Of a stretch of 36,562 nucleotides of DNA, positions 8,610 through 16,385 are shown one piece after another. The notes beneath the pieces are model-generated. The model had not been told where the DNA came from. It made no database searches and worked only from the letters and a program-made list of their open reading frames with translations. Each line of letters opens with the position of its first letter. Within the stretch, counting starts at the first letter, position 1. The position numbers and the translations under genes are program-made. The stretch covers positions 1 to 36,562 of the forward strand of contig NZ_VRZC01000020.1 in assembly GCF_016743215.1 (NCBI RefSeq). Reading direction: 5' to 3'. The DNA is from Geminocystis sp. GBBB08. Its GTDB lineage: Bacteria > Cyanobacteriota > Cyanobacteriia > Cyanobacteriales > Cyanobacteriaceae.

Positions 8610-9326
8610 TTGGCAAAAGAAAGATTAGATATATTATTGACTGAGAAACAATTCTGTGAGACTAGGGCAATCGCACAAAAAATGATTAGGGCGGGAAAAG
8701 TCCGAGTTAAACAGCAAATTGTCGATAAACCAAGCACTTTAGTTGATGTAGAAAGTTTGCTTGAAGTGGAAGCAGAACCTCTTTTTGTCTCTAGGGGAGG
8801 GGAAAAATTAGTTAAAGCCTTAGAAGAATTTAAGATAAATGTAGAGGGGAGAATTTGCTTAGATGGGGGTATTTCTACTGGAGGATTTACTGATTGTCTT
8901 TTTCAAAAGGGAGCAAAAAAAGTTTATGGTATAGATGTAGGATATGGACAAGTAGCGTGGAAAATTCGACAGGATAAGCGCTTAATTTTATTAGAAAGAA
9001 CTAATTTTCGTCATGTTACCATTGAAAAACTATATCAAGGAGAACAATTAGCGGATTTAGGAGTGATGGATTTATCTTTTATTTCGTTGACAAAAGTATT
9101 AGCTAAATTATGGGAATTATTAACTTTCCCTAGAGACATAATTTTATTAGTAAAACCGCAGTTTGAAGTAGGTAAAAATAAAGTAGGGAAAAATGGAGTT
9201 GTTAGAGATTCAAAGATTCAAGCCGAAGCCATTAATCAAGTATTAACAGAAGCAATGACACTAGGTTGGCAATATCAAAGTTTAACATGGTCTCCTATAA
9301 CTGGTCCGGCGGGAAATATTGAATAA
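8610..9326 (+). CDS. tlyA: TlyA-family rRNA 2'-O-methyltransferase, premature C-terminal stop
   Basis: TlyA/hemolysin-A family ribose methyltransferase acting on rRNA. An N-terminal S4 RNA-binding domain (residues 3-60, ERLDILLTEKQFCETRAIA) precedes an FtsJ-like SAM domain with DGGISTGGFTDCL at about 84-96, VYGIDVGYGQ at about 104-113 and MDLSFISL near 151. The TTG start at 8610 is supported by CAGGAG nine bases upstream. The frame stops at TAA 9324-9326 right after GPAGNIE, but continues in the same frame for 36 codons with LMWL, the expected family ending (GN.E[YF]L.WL), to a second TAA at 9435. The complete protein would be about 275 aa, the usual family length. The C-terminal loss may impair folding; this could also be a sequence error or a recent pseudogene. 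Confidence 0.87.
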   Translation: MAKERLDILLTEKQFCETRAIAQKMIRAGKVRVKQQIVDKPSTLVDVESLLEVEAEPLFVSRGGEKLVKALEEFKINVEGRICLDGGISTGGFTDCLFQKGAKKVYGIDVGYGQVAWKIRQDKRLILLERTNFRHVTIEKLYQGEQLADLGVMDLSFISLTKVLAKLWELLTFPRDIILLVKPQFEVGKNKVGKNGVVRDSKIQAEAINQVLTEAMTLGWQYQSLTWSPITGPAGNIE

Positions 9327-9437
9327 CTAATGTGGTTAAGAGAAAATGAAGGAAATCAATGCCCCAGTTTAAAGATAATTGAGGATTTAACACAAGAAAG
9401 CCATAAACAATTAACAAAGACAAATGGTAAAGAATAA
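9327..9437 (+). pseudogene. Detached C-terminal end of the TlyA reading frame
   Basis: Thirty-six codons in frame with the upstream methyltransferase, beginning LMWLRENEGNQ and ending at TAA 9435-9437. It reads as the missing C-terminus of the TlyA protein, separated only by the TAA at 9324. It has no ribosome site of its own that I would trust. Confidence 0.6.
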
Positions 9438-9493
9438 AGAGGGCTAGTAAATATTTTTTCACCTCATCTCCTTTTCACCTCATCTCCTATACA

Positions 9494-9892
9494 TTAATTC
9501 ATCACAGTGTCTTTAGAAATGTCTCTGCTAGTAAGGGGTTGGTTTTTGGGTTTATTAGATTCTTGGGTATTATTACTTTCTCCCTCTCCTACTAAAGTAA
9601 TCTTAATTTTAGGACCAGAACTAGCTAAACGTATTACCATACCGTCTTTTACTAAAACTTTATTAATTTTTTTACCATTAATAAAAGTACCATTTGAGCC
9701 TAAATTTACCAATGCCCAATCATTTCCTCTGGGGCGAATTTCTAAATGATGACGAGATACTACTGCACTGTACAGAACTACCTCATTATCATTAGCTCTA
9801 CCAATTCTAATTACCGAATTTGGCTCAAAATTCCATTTTTGAACTGCAATTGATTTGAGAGGATGTAAGAGAGTTAAGGTAATCACCGACAT
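9494..9892 (-). CDS. FHA-domain protein
   Basis: A forkhead-associated (phosphothreonine-peptide-binding) protein. The full set of FHA signatures is present: VIRIGRANDNEVVL, AVVSRHHLEIRP and LVNLGSNGTFINGKKI, with the Arg, Ser-Arg-x-His and Asn residues that contact phosphothreonine. The C-terminus is a polar Asn/Ser-rich tail. I prefer the ATG at 9892 (MSVITLTLLHPL, about 132 aa) because FHA proteins of this type commonly begin with that strand. The frame is open back to a TTG at 10009, which would add 39 residues. It probably signals with Ser/Thr kinases encoded elsewhere. It is monocistronic, downstream of psaK on the same strand. Confidence 0.87.
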   Translation of the reverse strand: MSVITLTLLHPLKSIAVQKWNFEPNSVIRIGRANDNEVVLYSAVVSRHHLEIRPRGNDWALVNLGSNGTFINGKKINKVLVKDGMVIRLASSGPKIKITLVGEGESNNTQESNKPKNQPLTSRDISKDTVMN

Positions 9893-10089
9893 TTCATCTG
9901 AGTAAAGATTGTTACTTTTGTTATAAGTCAAAAAAGATTGTTGACAAGTTTGACTCGACACACTCTCATATTTTACATGATTTAGTTCATCGTTGATACT
10001 TGTTAGCAACAGAATATAATAGAATTCCTCTGAATTTTAGCTGTCAGGTTTTAGGTTTCAAGCTATAAGTTTTATATATTACTCCCTAA

Positions 10090-10110
10090 GGGTTGAATAA
10101 CGTTCAACCC
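10090..10110. terminator. Perfect 8-bp hairpin downstream of psaK
   Basis: GGGTTGAA and TTCAACCC are separated by five bases (TAACG), 26 bases past the psaK stop. There is no strong T-run on either strand, so termination is uncertain. The same kind of palindrome is a common dispersed repeat in cyanobacteria. Confidence 0.45.
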
Positions 10111-10135
10111 CCACAAATTCCTCATTCCTCATTAA

Positions 10136-10411
10136 TTATAAAAGTCCTGCGTTAGATAATCCTAAGACAAAACCAGCACCTAAAATATGCCCAAAACTGA
10201 GAGTAGCTAATAATTCTGGTAAGCCAAATTTTTTCCATAAAGCTGGTTTATCTACGGGTAAATCAGGACCTATTCCAGCTTTTTGAATGGCAACTCGTCC
10301 GATAAATACGGCGACTAAGTTTGCTGAAATCATTACTAATGCTACGTTTAAATTCCATTGTACTGTCTGAGGAATATTCCCTAAAAGATTTGATAATACT
10401 AAAAAATTCAT
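10136..10411 (-). CDS. psaK: Photosystem I reaction centre subunit PsaK
   Basis: A 91-residue thylakoid membrane protein of photosystem I. Two transmembrane helices are visible: about 20-43 (WNLNVALVMISANLVAVFIG) and about 66-88. They are joined by a stromal loop with the conserved KAGIGPDLP motif. The C-terminal GLPELLATLSFGHILGAG and the ending LSNAGLL are highly characteristic. PsaK sits at the edge of the complex and is involved in trimer/antenna association and state transitions. The start at 10411 matches the usual short N-terminal presequence. It is divergent from trpF, with about 138 bases between the two starts holding both promoters. Confidence 0.96.
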   Translation of the reverse strand: MNFLVLSNLLGNIPQTVQWNLNVALVMISANLVAVFIGRVAIQKAGIGPDLPVDKPALWKKFGLPELLATLSFGHILGAGFVLGLSNAGLL

Positions 10412-10549
10412 AATTTTAATCTAATTTGATTTATGTTAACTATTTTTGTTATGTTAATAGTTATAGTGCCTTTTCTGTTAATTTTCTTAAGATTTATTCA
10501 TTATTTTTATTATTAACTTTTATTACTAAAAATTGACTTTTTATAAAAT

Positions 10550-11173
10550 ATGCGCATCAAAATATGTGGTATTACTACCTTAGAACAAGCTTTGGCGATC
10601 TCCAATTTAGGAGCGGATACTCTGGGATTTGTTTGTGTAGAAAAATCTCCTAGATATATAAACAATGAAATCATCACAAATATAATTAAACAATTACCGA
10701 AAGAGATAAGTAAGATTGGGGTATTTGTCAATGAAAAAATAGATAATATAGTAAAAACAGTAGAAGAAACAGGTTTAACAGGAATACAATTACACGGAGG
10801 AGAAAATCCGGCTATTTGCCATCAATTAAGAGAATTTTTGCCTGATAGAGAAATTATCAAAGCCTTTCGTTATCAAAATTTAGAATTTTTAGCTTTATTA
10901 GATAATTATTTACCTGTCATTGATACTATTTTATTAGACGCTTATGAAGAAGGTGTTTACGGTGGTACTGGAAAAACGTTAAATTGGTTACAATTAGCTG
11001 ATTTTCGTCCTCATCGCCCATGGTTATTAGCTGGGGGAATTAATCCAGAGAATGTGCTAAATGCCTTAAAAATAGTAAAATGTGACGGAGTAGATTCTTC
11101 TAGTTGGTGCGAAATTAGTGCGGGGAATAAAGATTTAGAAAAAGTTAGACAATTATTTCAACAATTAAACTAG
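10550..11173 (+). CDS. trpF: Phosphoribosylanthranilate isomerase
   Basis: Tryptophan pathway enzyme that isomerises N-(5'-phosphoribosyl)anthranilate by an Amadori rearrangement. The (beta/alpha)8 barrel is recognisable: MRIKICGITT with the catalytic Cys at 6, GADTLGFV, SPRYI, GIQLHGGE at about 78-85, DTILLDA with the catalytic Asp at 130, and the phosphate-binding LAGGINPENV at about 160-169. The last phosphate loop reads VDSSSWCE, where most relatives have VD.SSG.E, a minor substitution. It is 207 aa, normal length. It stands alone, as trp genes usually do in cyanobacteria; trpB is about 16 kb away in the same window. Confidence 0.96.
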   Translation: MRIKICGITTLEQALAISNLGADTLGFVCVEKSPRYINNEIITNIIKQLPKEISKIGVFVNEKIDNIVKTVEETGLTGIQLHGGENPAICHQLREFLPDREIIKAFRYQNLEFLALLDNYLPVIDTILLDAYEEGVYGGTGKTLNWLQLADFRPHRPWLLAGGINPENVLNALKIVKCDGVDSSSWCEISAGNKDLEKVRQLFQQLN

Positions 11174-11393
11174 TTAAAAAGTTGCCCTATCGTTTAGACT
11201 TAGTAAGTACCCATGGAAAATTAATTGTATAGAGGCAATGGGTTTAAACCGATTGTTACCATAGCTTTGAGAAAAATAAAATACACAATTAATTTTACTC
11301 ACTCACTTATTCTGTATATTAGGATTCAAAAAAAATTGTTTTTTAAAACTGCATTCAAATCCTAAAATTCAACACCCTCCTAAACTAAAAGTT

Positions 11394-11807
11394 TCAGAAT
11401 TTACCTTGAAAATAATTTTTGCCCCATCCGCGCCTTTCTAAACTGTAAGGAATATTTGCTTGATTAAGAACCCATTGAACATAAGTGTTACTGTTAGGCC
11501 CGGGATAATAACGATAAAGATAATTATAAGGATATTTTGTCGGACTTTCTCGAATAATCTTGGTTAGTATTTCGGCATCTTTCCCTTGCCATTGAGTTTC
11601 TAACCAACATTCACCGTTACCAACTCCTTGAGTAACTCCCATGAGATTTTGATGTAAATGCCCCCAACTTGTGGTTACTAAATGTTTACTTTGCCAAATC
11701 TCCCAACGTTCACTATAATTGTCATCAACAATAACAAACCAATAATGTACAGCGATTAAACCCAAATAAGGAATTTTCGCTACCCTCAAATCACATTTTA
11801 AGGTCAT
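11394..11807 (-). CDS. DUF3750 family protein
   Basis: A protein of about 137 aa from ATG 11807, matching the DUF3750 pattern: IPYLGLIAVHYWFVI near the N-terminus, a middle segment with WGHLHQNL and GVGNG, and the distinctive YRYYPGPNSNTYVQWVLNQA followed by a Gly-rich end. The conserved His and the PGPNSNT motif resemble a papain-like/NlpC-type fold, but this is inference. The frame is open to a TTG at 11855, adding 16 residues; I prefer the ATG because conservation begins there. It is convergent with trpF. Confidence 0.78.
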   Translation of the reverse strand: MTLKCDLRVAKIPYLGLIAVHYWFVIVDDNYSERWEIWQSKHLVTTSWGHLHQNLMGVTQGVGNGECWLETQWQGKDAEILTKIIRESPTKYPYNYLYRYYPGPNSNTYVQWVLNQANIPYSLERRGWGKNYFQGKF

Positions 11808-11899
11808 AAAAAGGAAATAATCATGTAGAATAAAGTCCGTACTTATTTTTACCAATAAGTTTTATAACAATTGTAACTGATTAACACTCGTGAGGAGTA

Positions 11900-12535
11900 A
11901 TGTTTAACCTGATAAAAGTAGTAACCAGATCGACGAAAGGATCATTAAACCTTAGACAATATTTACATTCATCGGGTTTATTGATCAGTACTGTAACTCT
12001 TATTATGAGTAATAGTTTAATTGCTGTCAAATCTAAATTAGTTCAAGCACAAACTATTCCAGTAACTGCGTCTTGGCGACAAGCATCTTTTCCCCTAGAG
12101 AATTTTCAGGCTTATACCTCTGGTTATGGCTATAGAGTGCATCCCATTAGTGGTTACACTAAGTTTCATCAAGGTTTAGATTTAGCGGCTCCTTTAGGTA
12201 GTTATGTTCGTAGTTGGTGGAGTGGTCAAGTTGTCGCCCTCTCAGATCATACTGGGTGCGGTACAATGATTACAATTCAATCGGGAAAATGGACACATAT
12301 CTATTGTCACTTAATGGGTTCGGTTGAAAATACACCTAAAGGTACAGTTTTAGTTGATCGTAGTGGTGGAATTGTATTGTGGTTAGGACAAAATGTTCCA
12401 GCAGGGGCAAGAATTGCTAGAGTAGGTATGACAGGTAGAACTACGGGCCCTCATTTACATTGGGAATTAAAATACAATGGTAATCATCTTGATCCGGCTG
12501 ATGTGTTACGTCAAATGTTTGCTGAGAGAACTTAA
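11900..12535 (+). CDS. M23-family metallopeptidase (LytM/peptidoglycan hydrolase type)
   Basis: A 211-residue exported zinc endopeptidase likely to cut peptidoglycan cross-links. The N-terminus is Lys/Arg-rich followed by a hydrophobic stretch (about 26-44) that looks like a signal or anchor. The catalytic domain starts near residue 73 with GYGYRVHPISGYTKFHQGLD, giving zinc ligands H90 and D94, and ends with the H185-L-H187 pair in TTGPHLHWEL. About 25 extra residues between WTHIYCHL and the final ligands (around 140-168) form an insert. A strong GAGGAG lies just before ATG 11900. Its stop shares the TTAA at 12532-12535 with the convergent crr6 gene. Confidence 0.92.
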   Translation: MFNLIKVVTRSTKGSLNLRQYLHSSGLLISTVTLIMSNSLIAVKSKLVQAQTIPVTASWRQASFPLENFQAYTSGYGYRVHPISGYTKFHQGLDLAAPLGSYVRSWWSGQVVALSDHTGCGTMITIQSGKWTHIYCHLMGSVENTPKGTVLVDRSGGIVLWLGQNVPAGARIARVGMTGRTTGPHLHWELKYNGNHLDPADVLRQMFAERT

Positions 12536-13014
12536 TTTGATGATAAAAGTTCAAAAAAACTATCATCTAAATCATAACCAAAAATTTGTGCCATTGCTTT
12601 TAATCGAGAATTACCCTTAATATTTTGTTGTTTTAACCAACGATGAAGGGTAAAAGTTTTGCTGATAATAAAAATATCTAAAGCCTCAGAATTATATTGT
12701 ATCCCTTCACTGCGATTAAAACTATGAGGTACAAGCATCGCTGTATATCTAGCCAATTCACCATCTCGCCAATTAAGACAAAAAAGTAACCAAGGGTAAT
12801 AACTATCTAAAGCAATAAACCATAATCTTATTTCTGAAACTTCAGATAGTTCACGAGGATCTGTTTCTTCTCTGGGATAATTGATCTTAAAAACTATTTG
12901 TTGTTCTAATGTCAAAATTTCTTCCCGTTTTTCTAACTCTTCAACAACTATCTTGACAGGAGATAAATCTAGTTTATGAATGTGATTTTGATCAATATTT
13001 ATATTAATAGTCAT
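12532..13014 (-). CDS. crr6: CRR6-family NDH-1 (NdhI) maturation factor
   Basis: A 160-residue soluble protein matching the CRR6/DUF1817 family of cyanobacteria and chloroplasts, needed for assembly of the NdhI subunit into NAD(P)H dehydrogenase-like complex 1. Recognised segments: KLDLSPVKIVVEEL, INYPREETDPRELSE, VRLWF-like IRLWFIALDSYYPWL, GELARYTAMLVPHSF and EGIQYNSEALDIF. Length is normal. It is convergent with the M23 peptidase gene (four-base overlap at the stops) and lies just downstream of gun4 on the same strand with a 68-base gap. Confidence 0.9.
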   Translation of the reverse strand: MTININIDQNHIHKLDLSPVKIVVEELEKREEILTLEQQIVFKINYPREETDPRELSEVSEIRLWFIALDSYYPWLLFCLNWRDGELARYTAMLVPHSFNRSEGIQYNSEALDIFIISKTFTLHRWLKQQNIKGNSRLKAMAQIFGYDLDDSFFELLSSN

Positions 13015-13082
13015 AATAATTAGAAATTTAGAATTTAGAATATTGATTTTTGTCCGTTATTTATTACTTATTAATTTATTCC

Positions 13083-13763
13083 TTAATTCCATGCTGGATG
13101 AGACAGTAAAGCATCCATAACTCTAACACCACGCAATTGATTTGATAAGGGTAAATGCCCTGTTGGAGCTGTTAAATCCCATATAAATTCTTGGGGATAT
13201 TTTGTCCATTTATTAGCAGTTTTCCATTTTAATTTTTCCCATAATTGTCCATAATCTTTTCCTAAAGATAACCACATTTGACGCTGTATTTTATAACCGA
13301 ATTTTCCTTCAGAATAAACTTGCCAAAGTAAATCAATTAATTGTAAATCTTCCTTGGGAAATTTATCTACTTCAGTAAAATAAACCCATTTTCTTTGAAT
13401 GGCTTTTTCTCCGGCTATTTCACATAATTTTACTCTGGTTAATATGTCTGCTTCTTGATATTTTTGATTAATTAATAGTTGTTGTAAATCTTTATAGTCA
13501 ATATTTCTTTCTGATGTTAATTTAACAATTCCTTGAGGAAAATATAGGTTAATAAATTTTTGATCTTCTGGATTATTACTTTGTTTTAATAATTGATAAA
13601 TTTTACCAGTTATGGGAGCGGCTTGATGTTTATTATTAAATAAAAACTCTCTTAAAAATTGGTATCCATCTTCACCTTTTTTAATTAATTCAGTAACAAG
13701 GGATAATTTATTTTTTTCTGATGTTTGCTTAAATTTTTCTTTGAGAATTTCTAAATCATTCAT
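13083..13763 (-). CDS. gun4: GUN4-type porphyrin-binding protein, Mg-chelatase activator
   Basis: GUN4 binds protoporphyrin IX and Mg-protoporphyrin and stimulates the ChlH subunit of magnesium chelatase in chlorophyll synthesis. The 226-residue protein has the two-domain form of Synechocystis Gun4: an N-terminal helical-repeat domain (residues 1-80) and the GUN4 core with LITRVKLCEIAGE-like ILTRVKLCEIAGEKA, RKWVYFTEVDKFP at about 123-135, GYKIQRQMWL, and the C-terminal HLPLSNQLRGVRVMDALL, whose LRGVR motif is diagnostic. The C-terminus ends at HPAWN, a few residues shorter than some homologues. It is followed on the same strand by crr6. Confidence 0.95.
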   Translation of the reverse strand: MNDLEILKEKFKQTSEKNKLSLVTELIKKGEDGYQFLREFLFNNKHQAAPITGKIYQLLKQSNNPEDQKFINLYFPQGIVKLTSERNIDYKDLQQLLINQKYQEADILTRVKLCEIAGEKAIQRKWVYFTEVDKFPKEDLQLIDLLWQVYSEGKFGYKIQRQMWLSLGKDYGQLWEKLKWKTANKWTKYPQEFIWDLTAPTGHLPLSNQLRGVRVMDALLSHPAWN

Positions 13764-13939
13764 TTTTTATTAAAGTTATAGTTATTTATTCTAGTTGTTT
13801 TTTAGATAAAATTTAGTTTAATAATTAATTTATAGCAATTTTCACATAACCGAGGTAGGGGCAAGGGGCGATCATCCCATTGTTAGCAAGATTTATAGAG
13901 ACCTCACCATAATGAAAAACGCTATAGTAAAGATTACTA

Positions 13940-14018
13940 TATAACAATCCTAAATCATTCGTAAAGAATTAAAGATTAAAAAATAAATCTGTAAATCTTA
14001 CTATACCTTAAAGCTGAC
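13940..14018. repeat. Dispersed ~78-bp repeat, copy 1
   Basis: Near-identical to 16171-16253: two substitutions and lack of a TTAC duplication separate the two copies by eye. It begins TATAACAATCCTAAATCATT and runs into AGCTGA heptamer-like sequence. It lies in the 296-base gap between gun4 and the DUF92 gene. Its left end resembles the terminal inverted repeat of the element at 35837. Confidence 0.75.
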
Positions 14019-14059
14019 TGCTGAAAGCTGATAGCTAACACCTCTTTAAATCTCATAAC

Positions 14060-14818
14060 TCACATAGTGATTGCTATATAAGTGCATAAAATAGCAACTA
14101 TTGCCCCTATAAGAGTATTTAAAACATTGACTATTTCATTGGTTAACCAGTCAAATTTAGTTTGTAAAGTTGCCCCAATAACACTTTCTAAATTAGTGGC
14201 AATCAAAGCTGATATTAAGCAAATAATTACACCTATACCGTTAATCATGCTGATACTATAACTTAACAAGGCGATCGCCATACTAGCAAAAATACCAGCT
14301 ATTGTACCTTCAAGACTTACTGCTCCTTCCGTGCCTCTAGCAACAGGTTGAAAAGTGGTAATCAAAAAAGTATTTTTCCCGTAGGCTTTCCCGATTTCAC
14401 TAGCACAGGTATCTGATAATTTCGTAGCAAAACTAGCCACATAACCAATTAAAAAAAACTGCTGCCAAGAGGGTGGTGCAAAAACATAACCTAAAGCACA
14501 TATTGTGGCAATTAAGGCACTTCCCCAGACATTTTCAGGGCCACGAACACCAGAGCGTTTTTCGGCGATGCCTTCGGCTTCTTTTTGCTTAATTCCAACT
14601 TTGGTAATTGCTGAGCCTACTAAAAAATAAAACATTACTACCAAATAACCTTGCCACTGTAAACATCCCCACACAATCACTCCCAAAACCCAAGCATGAA
14701 GATAACCCATAAAAGTTAATAATTTTTTGGGAGAAATTAAAGCGATAATGATGAGAATAGTATTTAAAATGGTGGCAATTAACCAAGAATTTGACCAATC
14801 AAAATTAAGGTTTATCAT
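14060..14818 (-). CDS. DUF92/VTE6-type membrane kinase (TIGR00297 family)
   Basis: A polytopic membrane protein of about 252 aa from ATG 14818. It matches the DUF92 family, whose plant member VTE6 phosphorylates phytyl phosphate to phytyl diphosphate for tocopherol and phylloquinone synthesis from chlorophyll-derived phytol. Seen: successive hydrophobic helices, the motif GPENVWGSALIATICAL, GYVASFATKLSDTCASEIGKAYG in the middle, and VARGTEGAVSLEGTIAG, the most conserved family segment. The frame extends to a TTG at 14875 overlapping cysC; I prefer the ATG. It follows cysC on the same strand. Phytol kinase activity is inferred from the family. Confidence 0.87.
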   Translation of the reverse strand: MINLNFDWSNSWLIATILNTILIIIALISPKKLLTFMGYLHAWVLGVIVWGCLQWQGYLVVMFYFLVGSAITKVGIKQKEAEGIAEKRSGVRGPENVWGSALIATICALGYVFAPPSWQQFFLIGYVASFATKLSDTCASEIGKAYGKNTFLITTFQPVARGTEGAVSLEGTIAGIFASMAIALLSYSISMINGIGVIICLISALIATNLESVIGATLQTKFDWLTNEIVNVLNTLIGAIVAILCTYIAITM

Positions 14819-14867
14819 AATTATTTGGTAAATTGAAAAGATGTTTTTTAAAGAAATAAATCTTGGA

Positions 14868-15413
14868 TTAGACAACTACAAGATTAGATAAATAACCGAG
14901 TTTTTCTAATCCTTGTAGTACTTTATTTACGCTTTCGTTTAATTCTTCTAAATCAGTATGGCATTCGATTTCAGGGTTAAGAGGTGCTTCATAAGGATCG
15001 CTTACTCCTGTAAACATTTTGATTTCACCACTACGAGCTTTTTTATATAAACCTTTTACATCTCTATCTTCACACACGGATAAAGGAGCGTTAACGAAAA
15101 CTTCAACAAAATTACCGATTTTTTCTCTGACTTCTTCTCTGATAGCACGATAAGGAGAAATAGCGGAGACAATAACGATAACACCGTTACGAGTAAGTAA
15201 ATTAGAAACAAAACCGATACGGCGAATATTTTCGTCTCTATCTTCTTTACTGAAACCTAATCCTTTAGTTAAGTTTGTGCGTACTATATCACCGTCTAAT
15301 ACTTCTAATTTGTAGCCTTGCTGTTTTAATTTTATTGCTACTTGTTCACTAATAGTGGTTTTTCCTGCACCGCTTAAGCCTGTAAACCAAATGGTTACGC
15401 CTTTTTGTTCCAT
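14868..15413 (-). CDS. cysC: Adenylylsulfate (APS) kinase
   Basis: Phosphorylates adenosine 5'-phosphosulfate to PAPS in assimilatory sulfate metabolism. The 181-residue protein has the P-loop GLSGAGKTT at 12-20, LDGDIVRTNL, the family motif RDENIRRIGFVSNLL, and IVSAISPYRAIREEVR, followed by FVNAPLSVCEDRDVKGLYKKAR with the APS-binding residues. It ends near the predicted family length. It is upstream of the DUF92 gene on the same strand, a 49-base gap if that gene starts at 14818. Confidence 0.96.
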   Translation of the reverse strand: MEQKGVTIWFTGLSGAGKTTISEQVAIKLKQQGYKLEVLDGDIVRTNLTKGLGFSKEDRDENIRRIGFVSNLLTRNGVIVIVSAISPYRAIREEVREKIGNFVEVFVNAPLSVCEDRDVKGLYKKARSGEIKMFTGVSDPYEAPLNPEIECHTDLEELNESVNKVLQGLEKLGYLSNLVVV

Positions 15414-15502
15414 GATATTAATTATAGTGATTAATTATAGGATTGAGTATCCCTAAAGTATTTTACAAGCGTAAGAGGCAATTAACAATCAGTCATTCCT
15501 AA

Positions 15503-16156
15503 TTATTGATAAATTTTAGGGCAAGGTTGAACAGAATTGATAGATGTAGGGCAGTAAGTTTTGAGACAAGGTTGATAACTAGCTTTTTCAGTTTCGAAAG
15601 GAGGGGGATATTTACCGAAAACCATCTCACAACTAAAATCATCAAAATCAGGAGTCATAGTTAGAGGAATACCAAAAGATTCGGTGAAAAATTTTTGAGT
15701 GGGCATTTTACACATATTGATACACATTCCGACGCAACCGCTTTCTTCAAGATAACGACATTTTTTGATTTTAACCGCACTTTTTTGCTTAATAATTTGA
15801 TTATTTTGATCAATTATTTCCACTTCTTGAATTTCAGATTTTCCTACTAACCATTGAAATAAAACCGTAGCAAACCAAGCATTAGATTCACATACCCATT
15901 TTGTGGGGGAAGAGAAGGTACGAATTAGAAATAGAATAGGAGAAGGCACTAAAGATTTTAAGACTACTTCTACTAATTCTTGTTGTTGTTGGGGATTACG
16001 CCCTTTCATTATTTGTTGTGATAAATCAACAAAACCATCATAACCTTTAAATTTACTGGTTTTTTGTACTGCTTTCGCCATTTTTCGAGAAAATAAAGCA
16101 ATAAATATTCGATCAATTAAGTTATCTTTATATATAGTTTTTTCACTAATATTCAT
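15503..16156 (-). CDS. D27-like protein (beta-carotene isomerase domain, DUF4033)
   Basis: A 217-residue protein with the DWARF27/DUF4033 domain. In plants D27 isomerises all-trans to 9-cis beta-carotene for strigolactone synthesis and contains iron; cyanobacterial members are of uncertain substrate. The N-terminal third has FKGYDGFVDLSQQIMKGR. The C-terminal third is Cys-rich: CRYLEESGCVGMCINMCK at about 139-156, followed by FFTESFGIPLTMTPDFDDFSCEMVFG and an extended tail with PCLKTYCPTS and CPKIY. The repeated Cys residues could bind a metal cluster (inference). It lies upstream of cysC on the same strand with an 89-base gap. Confidence 0.87.
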   Translation of the reverse strand: MNISEKTIYKDNLIDRIFIALFSRKMAKAVQKTSKFKGYDGFVDLSQQIMKGRNPQQQQELVEVVLKSLVPSPILFLIRTFSSPTKWVCESNAWFATVLFQWLVGKSEIQEVEIIDQNNQIIKQKSAVKIKKCRYLEESGCVGMCINMCKMPTQKFFTESFGIPLTMTPDFDDFSCEMVFGKYPPPFETEKASYQPCLKTYCPTSINSVQPCPKIYQ

Positions 16157-16170
16157 AAATTAATAGTTAA

Positions 16171-16276
16171 TATAGCAATCCTAAATCATTCGTGAAGAAT
16201 TAAAGATTAAAAAATAAATCTGTAAATCTTACTTACTATACCTTAAAGCTGATAGCTGATAGCTGATAGTTAATAG
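16171..16276. repeat. Dispersed repeat copy 2 plus AGCTGAT heptamers
   Basis: Near-identical partner of 13940-14018, then three exact AGCTGAT heptamers (16247-16267) and degenerate ones. It lies between the start of the D27-like gene and sppA, which are divergent, so it may overlap promoter sequence. The TTAC at its centre is duplicated relative to copy 1. Confidence 0.75.
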
Positions 16277-16385
16277 CTGATAATTTAATTCCTGATTCCT
16301 GATTCCTCATTCTTTATTGTTGTTATAATGTTATGCTGATTTAATCTCAAAACGTACATATTATCTTAATATATAAATATATCTA

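Noticed and set aside
9507-9749. Plus-strand frame across the FHA gene
   Set aside because: It is a shadow of the FHA domain, which is clearly on the minus strand.
11335-11393. tRNA T-arm-like TTCAAATCC
   Set aside because: No acceptor, D or anticodon arms can be drawn around it.
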